Notes under the pieces: model-generated
What the model saw: only the letters and a program-made list of their open reading frames with translations
Told to the model about the DNA's origin: nothing
Databases searched by the model: none
Source of the DNA: Aurantiacibacter aquimixticola
GTDB lineage: Bacteria > Pseudomonadota > Alphaproteobacteria > Sphingomonadales > Sphingomonadaceae
DNA: 64,000 bases
NCBI RefSeq assembly: GCF_003605475.1
Contig: NZ_RAHX01000001.1
Coordinates: 372,001 to 436,000 of the forward strand
Reading direction: 5' to 3'
In this document: positions 16,041 to 25,237 of the stretch, in pieces
Layout of the letters: each line of letters begins with the position of its first letter
How positions within the stretch are numbered: the first letter of the stretch is position 1
Translations under genes and position numbers: made by a program

Positions 16041-17039
16041 TCAGCGCTCCACCGTGCGCATCACGTCCTTGATGCTGGAAGGCTTGACGCCGCGCTGCTC
16101 GAGATAGGCAAAGATGCGCCGCCACCATTGGTAAAGCTCGTCCAGATCGTCCTCGGATCGGACATAGGGCGTGTCGCCGGGCCGCAGCGACGGGCTGTGA
16201 AAAGAGAAGACCAGTAGCGGCAATCCATCGTCGAGCGCGATGTCGATACCGCGGATCGCTTCATCCACGCTGGTGCCTTCCGGAGTGAGGGGCACCCGCT
16301 CCAGCAGGCCGAGCCGCGACAGCATCCCGCGCAGTGCGGGTGCCCGCCACAATCGGGGATAGATCGCATCGCCCTGTCGGCGCAGCATGCCCCAATAGGC
16401 GGTCGTCAGCGGCAGTTCGAGCAGGCTGCGCTCGTCGTCGACCCAGTAGGGATGCGCGGGATGGTTGCGATAATCGGGGCCACCTGCGTGGGAGTAGTCG
16501 AATTTGGGCCGCACAGAAGTGTCGAGCGCGAAGCCCGCGTCGGAGAGGATCTGCGCGGTATGCGCGCCTGCGCCGTATCGCCCGGCGCGATAGATAAGCG
16601 GCGCGACGCCGAAGCGACTTTCTATGATGTCGCGCAACGTGTCGATCTTTGCCGTTTCCAGCCGAGGGGGCAGGTTTCCGGCGAAGGAATTGGCCTGCGT
16701 CACCTCCTCTTCATGTGGCGGATTGACCCATGGATGCAGCTGAAGGCCGATTTCCGCCATGCCGTTTTCCAACGGTTCGCGAAGAATGTCGGCGGCGACG
16801 GCGGAATTGGCGATCGGCCAGTCGACCAAGTAGATGGGAACGACTTTTTCGGCCTCGCAAAATTCCTGGAAATTGGCGAGACGACGGACATGCTGTGTGC
16901 CGTGCGTGTCGCGGCTCAGCGGGCTGTCCCAGTCGAATTCCTCCTCGGTATCGACAGTCAGCAGGAAGCGCGGGATGCGATCGCGAAAGCGAGCAAAGGC
17001 ACTTGCCGGAGGCGGGTCGAGAAGACTGCGCATCGCCAC
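16041..17039 (-). CDS. Polysaccharide deacetylase-family protein (WalW-like)
   Basis: 332 aa. The NodB-like pattern starts at LTVDTEEEFDW, with metal-site candidates in LQLHPW and VFSFHSPSLRPG. The arrangement (short TEEEFDW start, PYWVDDERSLLELP, late SFHSPSL) fits WalW-type deacetylases found in capsule or exopolysaccharide clusters. The GTG start at 17039 has GGAGAG upstream; ATG 17033 is an alternative. It follows the histidine kinase gene by 30 nt, so the two may be one transcript. Confidence 0.8.
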   Translation of the reverse strand: MAMRSLLDPPPASAFARFRDRIPRFLLTVDTEEEFDWDSPLSRDTHGTQHVRRLANFQEFCEAEKVVPIYLVDWPIANSAVAADILREPLENGMAEIGLQLHPWVNPPHEEEVTQANSFAGNLPPRLETAKIDTLRDIIESRFGVAPLIYRAGRYGAGAHTAQILSDAGFALDTSVRPKFDYSHAGGPDYRNHPAHPYWVDDERSLLELPLTTAYWGMLRRQGDAIYPRLWRAPALRGMLSRLGLLERVPLTPEGTSVDEAIRGIDIALDDGLPLLVFSFHSPSLRPGDTPYVRSEDDLDELYQWWRRIFAYLEQRGVKPSSIKDVMRTVER

Positions 17040-17069
17040 GATGTCTCTCCAGCTTGCGCGCGGATAATC

Positions 17070-18692
17070 CTATCCGCTCGCTCGTCCCGTTTCTGCGCTA
17101 GGATCGTCTGCCGACCCGGTCAAGGCAGGCAAGACGAGTGTCACACGGTGATCGTCGCATGTCAGCGATCCGCCAGCGGCGCGCGCTTCCGCCTGGGCGA
17201 GGCGGAAAGAGAAACTCGGCCCGAAAATGCCTGCACTCACAGCGCGCCTGCGCGCATTGGATGTGGTGTCCGGGCGGCCATTTTCGGCAAGGGCGCGCGG
17301 CACATCCATCTGCAATTCTACCTTCGCCCCATCGGAGCGCAGGCTCAGCGCGATCTGTTCTCCCGGCGCCAGCGCGCCCGCGGCGGTGGCCAGCAAGCGC
17401 CAGCACAGGGCAAGCGCTTCTCCGCGATCCAGCGCCACGGTGAAATCGCCATCGCTCACATCGAGTGCGAAACCGGCATTGCGGGGTCGCAGAACGCCTT
17501 GGAGGCGTTGCGTTGTTTCGGTGATGGTGGCCCGCAGGTCTGTGCGGCCTTCGTCCAGCGCGACGACAGCGTTTTCCAGTTTCACCAGCCGATCCACCTC
17601 ATCGAACCCGGCCAGAAGCTTGGCGGAATCGACCGATATCGCGGCGGCATGAGCGCGATATTCGTGAGGTGCCGTCCCGAAGAGTTGCTGCTGTATGATC
17701 TCCGCGAAACCCTGAATCGCGTTCACCGGCGTGCGCAATTCGTGCAGGACCTGGCGCATCTGATCGCCTTGCGACTCGCCCGTGTCGGATTTCTCCGGTG
17801 CGCGCGTCAGCCTGCCGCGATAGCCTAGAAAGCCGCCGGTCTGTCGATGGAACAGCGGTGCTGCCTCGATCAACCAGCCGCCGGAAATCTGCGGAGCGGC
17901 GTCGATTGCAACCTCTTCTGCGTTCAGCGGCCCGCGTCGCAGCGCTGCGGCGATGGTTGCAGGCGCGAGCGTTGCAAGCGTGCCGCCGCTCGGGGGCAAC
18001 AGCGCCATGCCGACCATCATGGGTGCTGCCTTGCCGCCGGACCAGATGACGGTTCCGCCGGGGTCGGTGGCGAAGTCGATCGCGGTCAGCGGTGCGCTTT
18101 CCTCCCTGTCGCCGAGCGGCAGTCGCGGCGCGCGCGGCTGACTGCGACGAGTCTCGGTAAACGCCTCGATCCGCTGGCGAAGGGCGCCGATCCCGGCGGC
18201 CGGCGATCCGTCGGCTCGATCACCGCGGGCCCGCTCCGCTGCGGCTTGCACCGGTTCGGGAAGGGCCAGATCGTGCACACCGAGACGTTTCAGAAGCGCC
18301 TTCACATCATCGGAAAGGTCGCGGCGATGACGCAGGAAGCCGCGTGCAGTGACGGGCAGGTCCGGTATCAGCGCCAGCCATTGCTCGTCCGTCAGTCGCG
18401 CTGTTGCCATGGCGGAGGCTGCAGTCTTGGCGTCGCCCGCGGCGAGCAGTCGCACGAGGCGCGGTCGACGCAGCCGAATACCGGGCTCCCGAAGGATCCG
18501 CGCCTGCTCCTCTTGCGGCAGTGTCTCGGCCAGTTCGGACAGCCGCGCATAGGCCGCGTTGCGTAGCTCGCTGTCGGCGCTGTCTTGGGCAGTTCCCAAA
18601 AGGTCGAGAAGCTGCCGGAATTGCGTACGTGCCGCCAGCTCGCCATCTGCGCGGTTGCGCAGGACTGTGGCAAGGCGATCGTCGAATTGCAT
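17070..18692 (-). CDS. Sensor histidine kinase with degenerate ATPase domain
   Basis: 540 aa, soluble. Residues 1-150 are helical and resemble HEAT-like DUF2336 domains; 200-300 look PAS-like; the HisKA H-box is QVLHELRTPVNAIQGF with H317. The ATPase half is poor: at the N-box position there is LCWRLLATAAGAL (no Asn), and no DxGxG motif is seen. A GSLTCDDHRVTLVLP-type end is retained. It may be a phosphotransfer or scaffold protein rather than an active kinase. ATG 18692 has GGAG upstream; the frame extends 51 codons 5' but lacks a better start. Confidence 0.75.
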   Translation of the reverse strand: MQFDDRLATVLRNRADGELAARTQFRQLLDLLGTAQDSADSELRNAAYARLSELAETLPQEEQARILREPGIRLRRPRLVRLLAAGDAKTAASAMATARLTDEQWLALIPDLPVTARGFLRHRRDLSDDVKALLKRLGVHDLALPEPVQAAAERARGDRADGSPAAGIGALRQRIEAFTETRRSQPRAPRLPLGDREESAPLTAIDFATDPGGTVIWSGGKAAPMMVGMALLPPSGGTLATLAPATIAAALRRGPLNAEEVAIDAAPQISGGWLIEAAPLFHRQTGGFLGYRGRLTRAPEKSDTGESQGDQMRQVLHELRTPVNAIQGFAEIIQQQLFGTAPHEYRAHAAAISVDSAKLLAGFDEVDRLVKLENAVVALDEGRTDLRATITETTQRLQGVLRPRNAGFALDVSDGDFTVALDRGEALALCWRLLATAAGALAPGEQIALSLRSDGAKVELQMDVPRALAENGRPDTTSNARRRAVSAGIFGPSFSFRLAQAEARAAGGSLTCDDHRVTLVLPALTGSADDPSAETGRASG

Positions 18693-18895
18693 GAAAGCTC
18701 CGGCAGGCGGGTGGTTAAGAATTTCCCACCGACCGCATAGCTCCGGCGTCTCTCGGGCACATGCGCGGCGGCGCGCGCGTTGCAAAAGGGGACAGTTGCG
18801 GGCATACACAACAATCGTACGGAACTCGGGCATTTGCTTGCCCATTCATTCTCGAACGTAGCGCAGAAATTGCGCTCGCCACGAAGGAGAGAGCG
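18693..18895. promoter_or_regulatory. Divergent promoter region, histidine kinase / lrp
   Basis: 203 bp separate two divergent start codons and must hold both promoters. An AT-richer patch around 18800-18850 is the likely core. I cannot place a -10/-35 pair with confidence. Autoregulation by the Lrp product would be typical. Confidence 0.4.
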
Positions 18896-19366
18896 ATGGC
18901 GACACTCGATACGATCGACCGAAAACTGCTGGCGGAATTGCAGGCGGAAGGACGGGTGACGAATGTGGACCTTGCTCGCCGGGTGGGCCTGACGGCACCA
19001 CCGTGCCTGCGCCGCGTCCGCGCGCTTGAGGAAGACGGCGTCATCAAGGGTTATCACGCCGATCTGGACGCTTCGAAGCTGGGCTTTGCGATCACCGTGT
19101 TCGCGATGGTCTCCCTGCGCAGCCAGGCGGAGGAGGATCTGCGCGCGTTCGAGGATCACATCAATGCACTGCCCGAAGTGCGCGAGTGCCATATGCTGAA
19201 TGGCGAGATCGACTTCATCCTGAAGATTGTCAGCCGCGATCTGCAAAGCTTCCAGGAATTTCTGACCAGCAAGCTGACGCCTGCACCGAATGTGGCGAGC
19301 ATCAAAACGAGCCTGACCATCCGCACCGCCAAGCATGAGCCCGGCGTGCCGATGGATCACCAATGA
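18896..19366 (+). CDS. Lrp/AsnC-family transcriptional regulator
   Basis: 156 aa. HTH at about 5-60 (DRKLLAELQAEGRVTNVDLA) and a C-terminal RAM effector domain with ECHMLNGEIDFILKI. Length and domain order are typical of Lrp. The ATG at 18896 has AAGGAGA upstream. Its stop overlaps the start of the gfa gene (ATGA). Confidence 0.93.
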   Translation: MATLDTIDRKLLAELQAEGRVTNVDLARRVGLTAPPCLRRVRALEEDGVIKGYHADLDASKLGFAITVFAMVSLRSQAEEDLRAFEDHINALPEVRECHMLNGEIDFILKIVSRDLQSFQEFLTSKLTPAPNVASIKTSLTIRTAKHEPGVPMDHQ

Positions 19367-19794
19367 GCGGGCCCACGACCGACGGGCGCTGCCTGTGCGG
19401 TGCGGTTCAGGTCACGCTCGAAAACCCCAAGCAGCATGTCGAGGTGTGTCACTGCGACATGTGCCGCCGGTGGACCGGCGCTTGGTATCCGGCGCTAGAG
19501 GGAGAAAGCTTCAGCCTTGCGGGCGAGGACGCGATCCGCGTCCACAGGTCCAGCGACTGGGCCGAGCGCGCCTTTTGCGGGACGTGCGGCAGTCACCTCT
19601 GGTACAAATTCCTGCCGACCGGCAATCGCAGTTTCCTTGCCGGATTGTTTGCCGATGCGAACGATCTGCCCGTCGAGCGGGAGATTTTCGTCGAGGAGCG
19701 CGCGGCCTGGTCGACCCTTCCCGGGGAGCATCCAAAGCTAACGGGCGAGGAAGTGATTGCCGAGGCGAAAGCGCAGGGGCTCAGCTTCGATTAG
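19363..19794 (+). CDS. GFA/CENP-V domain zinc protein
   Basis: 143 aa. The Mss4-like zinc sites are visible: CLCG at about 10, CHCDMC at about 30, and CGTCGSH at about 70. The family is named after glutathione-dependent formaldehyde-activating enzyme, though most members have no proven activity. Translation is coupled to lrp. Its TAG interlocks with the stop of the convergent small membrane protein gene. Confidence 0.88.
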   Translation: MSGPTTDGRCLCGAVQVTLENPKQHVEVCHCDMCRRWTGAWYPALEGESFSLAGEDAIRVHRSSDWAERAFCGTCGSHLWYKFLPTGNRSFLAGLFADANDLPVEREIFVEERAAWSTLPGEHPKLTGEEVIAEAKAQGLSFD

Positions 19795-19985
19795 CGTCGG
19801 CGGCGAAACACCGCCACCACGAGCACCGCGATGCCGATGCCAATGATCGCCCCGCCGACCTGTCCGGTGCGCGCAAATGTTTCACCCGTCACTCGGACTT
19901 CGGCGACCGAAGGCAGCCAGTAGGGTAAGGTCAGGACTACAGTACCGAGGCCGATCAGCAGAAGGGCAAGAGCGCGCAGAGCCAT
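19791..19985 (-). CDS. Small two-helix membrane protein
   Basis: 64 aa, family unknown. Two hydrophobic segments (LRALALLLIGLGTVVLTLPY and IIGIGIAVLVVAVF) flank a short exposed loop; the C-terminus RRRR suggests a cytoplasmic end. It starts 10 nt after the DUF3616 gene and is probably its operon partner. Confidence 0.65.
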   Translation of the reverse strand: MALRALALLLIGLGTVVLTLPYWLPSVAEVRVTGETFARTGQVGGAIIGIGIAVLVVAVFRRRR

Positions 19986-19995
19986 GTCTTTCTGC

Positions 19996-21108
19996 CTAGT
20001 CGATGGCGAAGAGATCCGCCAGTATGGTGCCCTTGTCCAGATCGAGGCGCGCTTCGGCCGGACTGTCATAGCAGACCAGCAGCCGCTCATTGCCGTCGCC
20101 GTCTTCCCAGAAATCTATGCCCTCAGGGTGGTCGGCATTGAGTTTTACCGGCAGATCGAACAGCCTTTCGGGCCGATGCAGGCGGACGTCCTGTTCGTTT
20201 TCGGGAGGCTCGTTCGCCCAGTCGCGCCAGAAATAAATCGCGCAGCGCCCGTCCAGATCCTGCGTCGGCCCGGCGAGGATCCACAGGTCGTCACCGCGCA
20301 ATGCCAAATCGCGCATGCCCAGACCACCCAGATCGAGCAAGCGTTTCATCGGCTTTCCTGACAGGTGCAGCTTGCCGCTTTTCTTTGGCTCGATCTGCGG
20401 TTCGACCAGAACTGCAAACGTCTGCAGAACCGGCCCACGAAGGCCGAGCGCGATGCGACCGTCGCCAGCGGCGGCGATGCCTTCGATGTCGAGCCCGCCT
20501 TCCTTGGCCGCCATTGCCATCGATGGGCCGAGCAGCTTGTCCTTGGCGAAATAGCGACCGAGCGTGCTGCCTTGGTTCTTTTTCTGCGCAACAAGCCCGG
20601 CGCGCCTGTCGCCCGCCTCTTTAACCAGGATCGGCTGGCCGTCTTCGTCGAACACCACCGGAATGCGAGCCAGCACGCAGCGCGGGCGCGTGTCCTTCAG
20701 GTCAGCGAATTTCGCGATGTCGATTGTGTCGGGCGCCTTGCCGTCATCGCGTGGATCGTGCCGGGTACGCGAATGGCTGCCGGTCACCCATAGCCATTCG
20801 TCGATATAGGCTAGCCCTTCGATATCGACCTCTTCCTCCGGATCGCGCAGATCGAGGAAATCCTTCAGCTTGAACGAGCGATGATCGGTCAGCCAGCCAT
20901 GCTTGCCGATTGTCAGCCGCTCGACGGCATGCGCCTCGTCGCCTGCGACAAACAGCGCGATTCCGACCTTTGCGCACGCAGAGAGGTCGTGGATCGGGTG
21001 GTCCCCGTCATCGGTGTCGCCCGCAAAATGGAGCTTGATATGGCCGACCGGCTCGCGCGGTTCGGGCAGATCGTTGGTCTTGCTGAAGGGCTGGGGCTGG
21101 AGTGTCAT
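19996..21108 (-). CDS. DUF3616 family protein
   Basis: 370 aa. A beta-propeller-like repeated pattern is visible: VDIEGLAYIDEWLWVTGSHS, then DIEGIAAAGDGRIALGLRGP, then LRGDDLWILAGPTQDLDG, and HPEGIDFWEDGDGNERLLVC. This matches DUF3616. No signal peptide is evident. Function unknown; members resemble phytase or esterase-like propellers. The small membrane protein gene follows immediately. Confidence 0.82.
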   Translation of the reverse strand: MTLQPQPFSKTNDLPEPREPVGHIKLHFAGDTDDGDHPIHDLSACAKVGIALFVAGDEAHAVERLTIGKHGWLTDHRSFKLKDFLDLRDPEEEVDIEGLAYIDEWLWVTGSHSRTRHDPRDDGKAPDTIDIAKFADLKDTRPRCVLARIPVVFDEDGQPILVKEAGDRRAGLVAQKKNQGSTLGRYFAKDKLLGPSMAMAAKEGGLDIEGIAAAGDGRIALGLRGPVLQTFAVLVEPQIEPKKSGKLHLSGKPMKRLLDLGGLGMRDLALRGDDLWILAGPTQDLDGRCAIYFWRDWANEPPENEQDVRLHRPERLFDLPVKLNADHPEGIDFWEDGDGNERLLVCYDSPAEARLDLDKGTILADLFAID

Positions 21109-21140
21109 GCCCGGTCAACGCGCAAGATGCGCAAAGGGGG

Positions 21141-21560
21141 TCAGCTCCGCTGCGCGAGCACGCGCTGGCGCAGGCCCTTCCAATCGCCCCGGATCATCCG
21201 CATCGCAAGTTTCCCAGTTGCGCGCTGTGTAAGGCTGAGTCCGCCGCTCTCCAATAGCTCTCTCCGCGTGATGGCGGCAATTTGGTCTTCGCCCCACAGT
21301 TCCCATGCTCCAGCGACGGATAGCAAATTGCCGCCAAACATCGGCGCGACTTCGGATTTCAGTATTTCGTCTATCGCTTCGATATCGTAGGCGCTCGCCG
21401 CGATATCGCGCGCCATGCCATCGCGGATGGCGGGCGCATGCTCGGTGTCGAGGAAGAGCTGCGCCAGCGCCGTCCATACCGGCAGGCGCTTTGTGAATTC
21501 GTGCTCATCCAGCGGCGGAAGCGTTAAGTCTCCCGCTTCGCCAGCCATTCCTCGAGCCAT
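21141..21560 (-). CDS. Conserved hypothetical protein downstream of accC
   Basis: 139 aa, largely helical, with no recognised motif: [20 protein letters not shown], then [14 protein letters not shown]. Its start region overlaps the 3' end of accC by 37 nt (another in-frame ATG at 21548), implying translational coupling with biotin carboxylase. Nothing in the sequence indicates a role in fatty acid synthesis. Confidence 0.6.
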   Translation of the reverse strand: MARGMAGEAGDLTLPPLDEHEFTKRLPVWTALAQLFLDTEHAPAIRDGMARDIAASAYDIEAIDEILKSEVAPMFGGNLLSVAGAWELWGEDQIAAITRRELLESGGLSLTQRATGKLAMRMIRGDWKGLRQRVLAQRS

Positions 21561-22873
21561 TTGATGGTGTAATCTCCGCTGATCACGTCCGGCTCCCGCA
21601 CGAGCTCTTCGTGGAGCGGGATGTTCGTCTTGATCCCTTCGATCACGGTCTCTTCCAGCGCCCGGCGCAACCGCATCAGGCAGCCTTCGCGGGTGCGACC
21701 GTAGACGATCAGCTTGGCAATCATGGAATCGTAGTAGGGAGGGATGCGGTATCCGGCATAAAGGCCGCTATCGACGCGCACATGCATGCCGCCCGCGGCG
21801 TGGTAATAGGTCACTTCGCCGGGCGAGGGCGCAAAAGTGAATGGATCCTCTGCATTGATGCGACATTCGATCGCGTGGCCCTTGAACTCGAGCTCGTCCT
21901 GCGAAACCGAAAGCGCCTTGCCATCGGCGACGCGGATCTGCTCGCGCACCAGATCGACGCCGGTGATCGCTTCGGTCACCGGATGCTCGACCTGCAGGCG
22001 CGTGTTCATTTCGATGAAATAGAACTCGCCATTTTCCCAAAGGAATTCGATCGTGCCCGCGCCGCGATAGCCCATCGCGGCCATCGCATCGGCGACGATC
22101 CCGCCCATGCGTGCGCGTTCTTCGTCCGTGATCACCGGGGAGGGTGCTTCCTCGAACACTTTCTGGTGTCGACGCTGCAGCGAACAATCCCGCTCACCCA
22201 AATGGATGGCATTGCCGTTGCCGTCACCGAAGACCTGGAATTCGATATGCCGCGGATTGCCGAGGTATTTTTCCAGATACATGGTGTCGTCGCCGAAAGC
22301 CGACTTCGCCTCGTTCATCGCCTGGCGAACAAGGCTTTCGAGCTGGTCCTCGCTCGGTACGACCTTCATGCCGCGACCACCGCCGCCCGCTGCGGCCTTG
22401 GCCAGCACGGGATAGCCGATCTCCGCCGCGACAGCCCGCATCTCGTCGAAGTCCGATACCGCGCCGTCACTGCCCGGCACCAGCGGTAGTCCGAGGGCAC
22501 CCGCCGTCTTCTTCGCCGCGACCTTGTCGCCCATCGTGCGGATATGTTCGGGCTTCGGGCCGATCCACGCGATGCCATGCGCTTCGACGATCTCGGCGAA
22601 GCGCGCATTTTCGGACAGGAAGCCGTATCCTGGATGGATGGCGTCCGCATCGGTGATTTCCGCTGCCGAGATGATGGCAGCGGTGTTGAGATAGCTTTCG
22701 CTGGCAGCAGGCGGGCCGATGCACACCGCGTGATCGGCCAGGCGAACATGCATGGCATCGGCATCGGCGGTCGAGTGCACGGCCACCGTCTCGATGCCCA
22801 TCTCGTGCGCGGCGCGGTGAATGCGCAATGCGATTTCGCCGCGATTGGCGATCAGGATGCGGGAGATGCCCAT
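21524..22873 (-). CDS. accC: Acetyl-CoA carboxylase, biotin carboxylase subunit
   Basis: 449 aa, standard length. It carboxylates the biotin on AccB using ATP and bicarbonate, the first step of fatty acid synthesis. The ATP-grasp signatures are present: [20 protein letters not shown] start, [14 protein letters not shown] glycine loop, and [15 protein letters not shown] chose ATG 22873 ([13 protein letters not shown]), which matches the family; 20 further codons are open upstream. It follows accB by 13 nt. Confidence 0.97.
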   Translation of the reverse strand: MGISRILIANRGEIALRIHRAAHEMGIETVAVHSTADADAMHVRLADHAVCIGPPAASESYLNTAAIISAAEITDADAIHPGYGFLSENARFAEIVEAHGIAWIGPKPEHIRTMGDKVAAKKTAGALGLPLVPGSDGAVSDFDEMRAVAAEIGYPVLAKAAAGGGGRGMKVVPSEDQLESLVRQAMNEAKSAFGDDTMYLEKYLGNPRHIEFQVFGDGNGNAIHLGERDCSLQRRHQKVFEEAPSPVITDEERARMGGIVADAMAAMGYRGAGTIEFLWENGEFYFIEMNTRLQVEHPVTEAITGVDLVREQIRVADGKALSVSQDELEFKGHAIECRINAEDPFTFAPSPGEVTYYHAAGGMHVRVDSGLYAGYRIPPYYDSMIAKLIVYGRTREGCLMRLRRALEETVIEGIKTNIPLHEELVREPDVISGDYTIKWLEEWLAKRET

Positions 22874-22886
22874 GCTTCGCGCAGCC

Positions 22887-23384
22887 TTACGCGACGATGA
22901 CGAGCGGCTGGTCGAATTCCACCGGCTCGCCATTGCCGATCAGCAATTGCTGGACGGTGCCGTCCTTTTCAGCGGAAATCGGGTTCATCACCTTCATCGC
23001 CTCGACAATCAGCAGCGTGTCGCCCTTCTTCACCGGATCGCCGATTGCGACGAAGTTGTCAGCACCCGGCTCCGGGGCGAGATAGGCCGTGCCGACCATG
23101 GGCGACTTGATCGCGTTGGCGTTGTCGGCGCCGGCGGGCGTCGGGCTTTCTTCGGCTGCCGCGGCAGGCGAGGGCGCGGCGGCCGGTGCCGGGGCCGGAG
23201 CGGCCATGGAGGGGGCGGCGACGGCCACCGCAGCGACATTGCGCGCCACGCGAATGCGCTTGCTGCCTTCCTCCACCTCGATTTCGGTCAACCCGGTTTC
23301 GGACAGCATTTCAGCCAGTTCGCGGACGAGCGCGGGATCGACGCTCATGCCGCCGCGTGGCGCGGAAGGCTTCTTTTCGGCCAT
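22887..23384 (-). CDS. accB: Acetyl-CoA carboxylase biotin carboxyl carrier protein
   Basis: 165 aa. The N-terminal segment [20 protein letters not shown] leads to an Ala/Pro-rich linker (about 50-85) and a biotinyl domain with the EAMKVMN motif; K131 is the biotinylated lysine. It delivers carboxyl groups between AccC and the carboxyltransferase. accB-accC form an operon on the minus strand. Confidence 0.97.
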   Translation of the reverse strand: MAEKKPSAPRGGMSVDPALVRELAEMLSETGLTEIEVEEGSKRIRVARNVAAVAVAAPSMAAPAPAPAAAPSPAAAAEESPTPAGADNANAIKSPMVGTAYLAPEPGADNFVAIGDPVKKGDTLLIVEAMKVMNPISAEKDGTVQQLLIGNGEPVEFDQPLVIVA

Positions 23385-23453
23385 GTATTCCCCGTATCAG
23401 ATGTCAGTCGTTGGCGGCGGGGCTAGACCTGCCCGCGCCCCTTGGCAAGCGCG

Positions 23454-23888
23454 CTAGAGCCGTGCCGCCGCTTCCAGCGCGAGTTCGTAGCCATAGGTTC
23501 CGAAGCCCTGGATCGAGCCGACCGCGCCCATGCCGACGTAGCTCTTGTGGCGATACGCCTCGCGCGCAGCGGGGTTGGAGATGTGCACTTCGATTACCGG
23601 CGTGCGGATCGACTTGATCGCATCGTAAAGCGCCAGGCTGGTATGCGTAAGCGCCCCTGCATTGAGGATCACCGCCTTGGCGCCATCGGCCTGTGCTTCG
23701 TGGAGCCAGTCCGTCAAATGCCCTTCGTGGTTAGACTGGCGCATATCGACTTCGAGGCCGAGCGCCTTGGCCTTGTCCTCCACCCGCGTTGCCAGATCGT
23801 CCAGCGATTCCGAGCCGTAGACTTCGGGCTCGCGTACGCCGAGCAGGTTGAGGTTCGGGCCATTGAGAATGAAGACGGTATCGGTCAT
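23454..23888 (-). CDS. aroQ: 3-dehydroquinate dehydratase, type II
   Basis: 144 aa. It catalyses the third step of the shikimate pathway. Type II signatures are ILNGPNLNLLGVREPEVYG at the N-terminus (with the flexible-loop Arg/Tyr), NHEGHLTDWLH, and EVHISNPAAREAYRHKS. ATG 23888 (MTDTVFILNGPN) is the family start; the upstream extension is spurious. The accB gene follows 69 nt downstream, so aroQ-accB-accC may share transcription, an arrangement known elsewhere. Confidence 0.96.
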   Translation of the reverse strand: MTDTVFILNGPNLNLLGVREPEVYGSESLDDLATRVEDKAKALGLEVDMRQSNHEGHLTDWLHEAQADGAKAVILNAGALTHTSLALYDAIKSIRTPVIEVHISNPAAREAYRHKSYVGMGAVGSIQGFGTYGYELALEAAARL

Positions 23889-23967
23889 GCGCGTGCCCTT
23901 AGCCCCATGCGGGGGGCGGGGCCAAGGGCAAACGCATGCACGTTCACAAGCTGCTTGTCCAACAGGG

Positions 23968-23993
23968 GTGTGACAGGTGTGACAGTGTCCTGG
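23968..23993 (+). repeat. Dispersed element: two 9-mers GTGTGACAG plus TGTCCTGG (copy 2)
   Basis: Direct 9-mers GTGTGACAG at 23968-23976 and 23977-23985, then TGTCCTGG at 23986-23993. It sits about 80 nt upstream of the aroQ start and 2 nt past the stop of the holin gene. Compared with copy 1 (5729), the T/G change occurs in both 9-mers together. Confidence 0.7.
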
Positions 23994-23995
23994 CG

Positions 23996-24409
23996 CTATT
24001 TCTCCACGCCCTTTACCTTGCCCCACTGACGCGCGGCGGTGTAGCCGAGATAGCCTGTGCCGAAGAGGGCGTAGAGCTCATCGGGTAGGCCACGCAGATA
24101 GGCGGTGATGCCATCGCCGATCTGCTGTGCCGCATCGGCGGAGAAGGCGGAAAGCACGCCCATCGGGATGGCGAACAGGATGATCGCATACATCACGTAG
24201 AGAAAACTGGGCCGCGCGCGGCTCGTCCACGGGTCGCTGCTGTTCGCTTCGGCGATGATCGCCGAAAGCCGCGCCTCGATCTTGCGCATGTCCTGCGTGC
24301 CTTCGAGCTTGATCAGCTCGATCTTCGCCCGTTCGCGCGCTTCTTTGTCGGGAATGATCTTGTCGATGATTGAGGCGATGGGCCCGATGAGGGATTCGAT
24401 GATGGCCAT
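23996..24409 (-). CDS. 3TM-type holin, gene-transfer-agent release family
   Basis: 137 aa. An N-terminal amphipathic segment (IIESLIGPIASIIDKIIPDK) and a charged helix (EARERAKIELIKLEG) lead to hydrophobic helices (SFLYVMYAIILFAIPMGVLS and a Gly/Tyr-rich C-terminus). This matches the Holin_3TM family linked to gene-transfer-agent release. No GTA head or tail genes and no endolysin lie within the window. ATG 24409 has AAGGAG upstream. The 5' neighbour is tRNA-Pro(GGG). Confidence 0.75.
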   Translation of the reverse strand: MAIIESLIGPIASIIDKIIPDKEARERAKIELIKLEGTQDMRKIEARLSAIIAEANSSDPWTSRARPSFLYVMYAIILFAIPMGVLSAFSADAAQQIGDGITAYLRGLPDELYALFGTGYLGYTAARQWGKVKGVEK

Positions 24410-24634
24410 TGCAATTGCTCCTTTCGGTTTAAAATCGAAAGGGCATGAACCGATAAGGTTCGTGTAGGACAGCGATATCGATGAATGATCGAAAGACCGG
24501 GTTCGCGCTAGAAACCAGCCGAGGCTGGCAAGGCCGAACGGCCGCCCGCAGGCGCCCCGAAGCGGAGCGGAGGGACCAGCGCCGAGGATGAGCGCGCGGA
24601 CGCGCGCTCCGAACCATAAAAATCCCAAACCCAC

Positions 24635-24711
24635 TGGTCGGGACGACTGGATTCGAACCAGCGACCCCTACACCCCCAGTATAGTGCGCTACCAGACTGC
24701 GCCACGTCCCG
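24635..24711 (-). tRNA. tRNA-Pro(GGG)
   Basis: On the minus strand, acceptor CGGGACG pairs with CGTCCCG. The anticodon stem CTATA/TGTAG encloses CTGGGGG, giving GGG; TTCGAAT and encoded CCA are present. It is the second proline tRNA in the window, after UGG at 14855. Confidence 0.95.
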
Positions 24712-24894
24712 ATACCAGTGGAAACGCGCCTATAGAAAGGGCAGGGCTTGATAGCAAGCACCTCGATTGCCACCTTCCCGCAATGCTGCTAGGCGCTCCG
24801 CCCGACAGCTGGGGAGGGGGTGTGGCGACACGTCATCGCACCGGCCGTTCCCCTGTATTGCGACACCAATTCACGTTCGGGATGGACCGACCAC

Positions 24895-25215
24895 ATGCTT
24901 GATATTCTGACCGCCGCCGCGAGCGGCGATGCGCCTCCCGGATGGGTGCAGTTCCTGCCGATCATCGGCATGGTGCTAATTTTCTGGTTCCTGCTTTTCC
25001 GCCCGCAGATGAAGCGGCACAAGGAACACCAGGCGAAGATTGGCGGGCTGAAGAAGAACGACAAGGTGGTGACCGCCGGCGGCATCGTCGGCAAGGTGAT
25101 CAAGGTCGATGACGATTACGCCGAAGTGGAAATCGCGCAAGGCACCCGTATCAAGGTGGTGAAATCCACCATCGGCGATATCCTCGCGCCCGGCGGCAAG
25201 CCGGCGAACGACTGA
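24895..25215 (+). CDS. yajC: Preprotein translocase subunit YajC
   Basis: 106 aa. One membrane helix (FLPIIGMVLIFWFLLFRPQM) and the YajC domain (KKNDKVVTAGGIVGKVIKVDDD). It associates with SecDF in the inner membrane. ATG 24895 (MLDILTAAAS) is chosen because the upstream in-frame extension has no ribosome site. The gene heads the yajC-secD-secF operon. Confidence 0.95.
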   Translation: MLDILTAAASGDAPPGWVQFLPIIGMVLIFWFLLFRPQMKRHKEHQAKIGGLKKNDKVVTAGGIVGKVIKVDDDYAEVEIAQGTRIKVVKSTIGDILAPGGKPAND

Positions 25216-25237
25216 CAGCTGGGGCGAGGGTAGGGCC

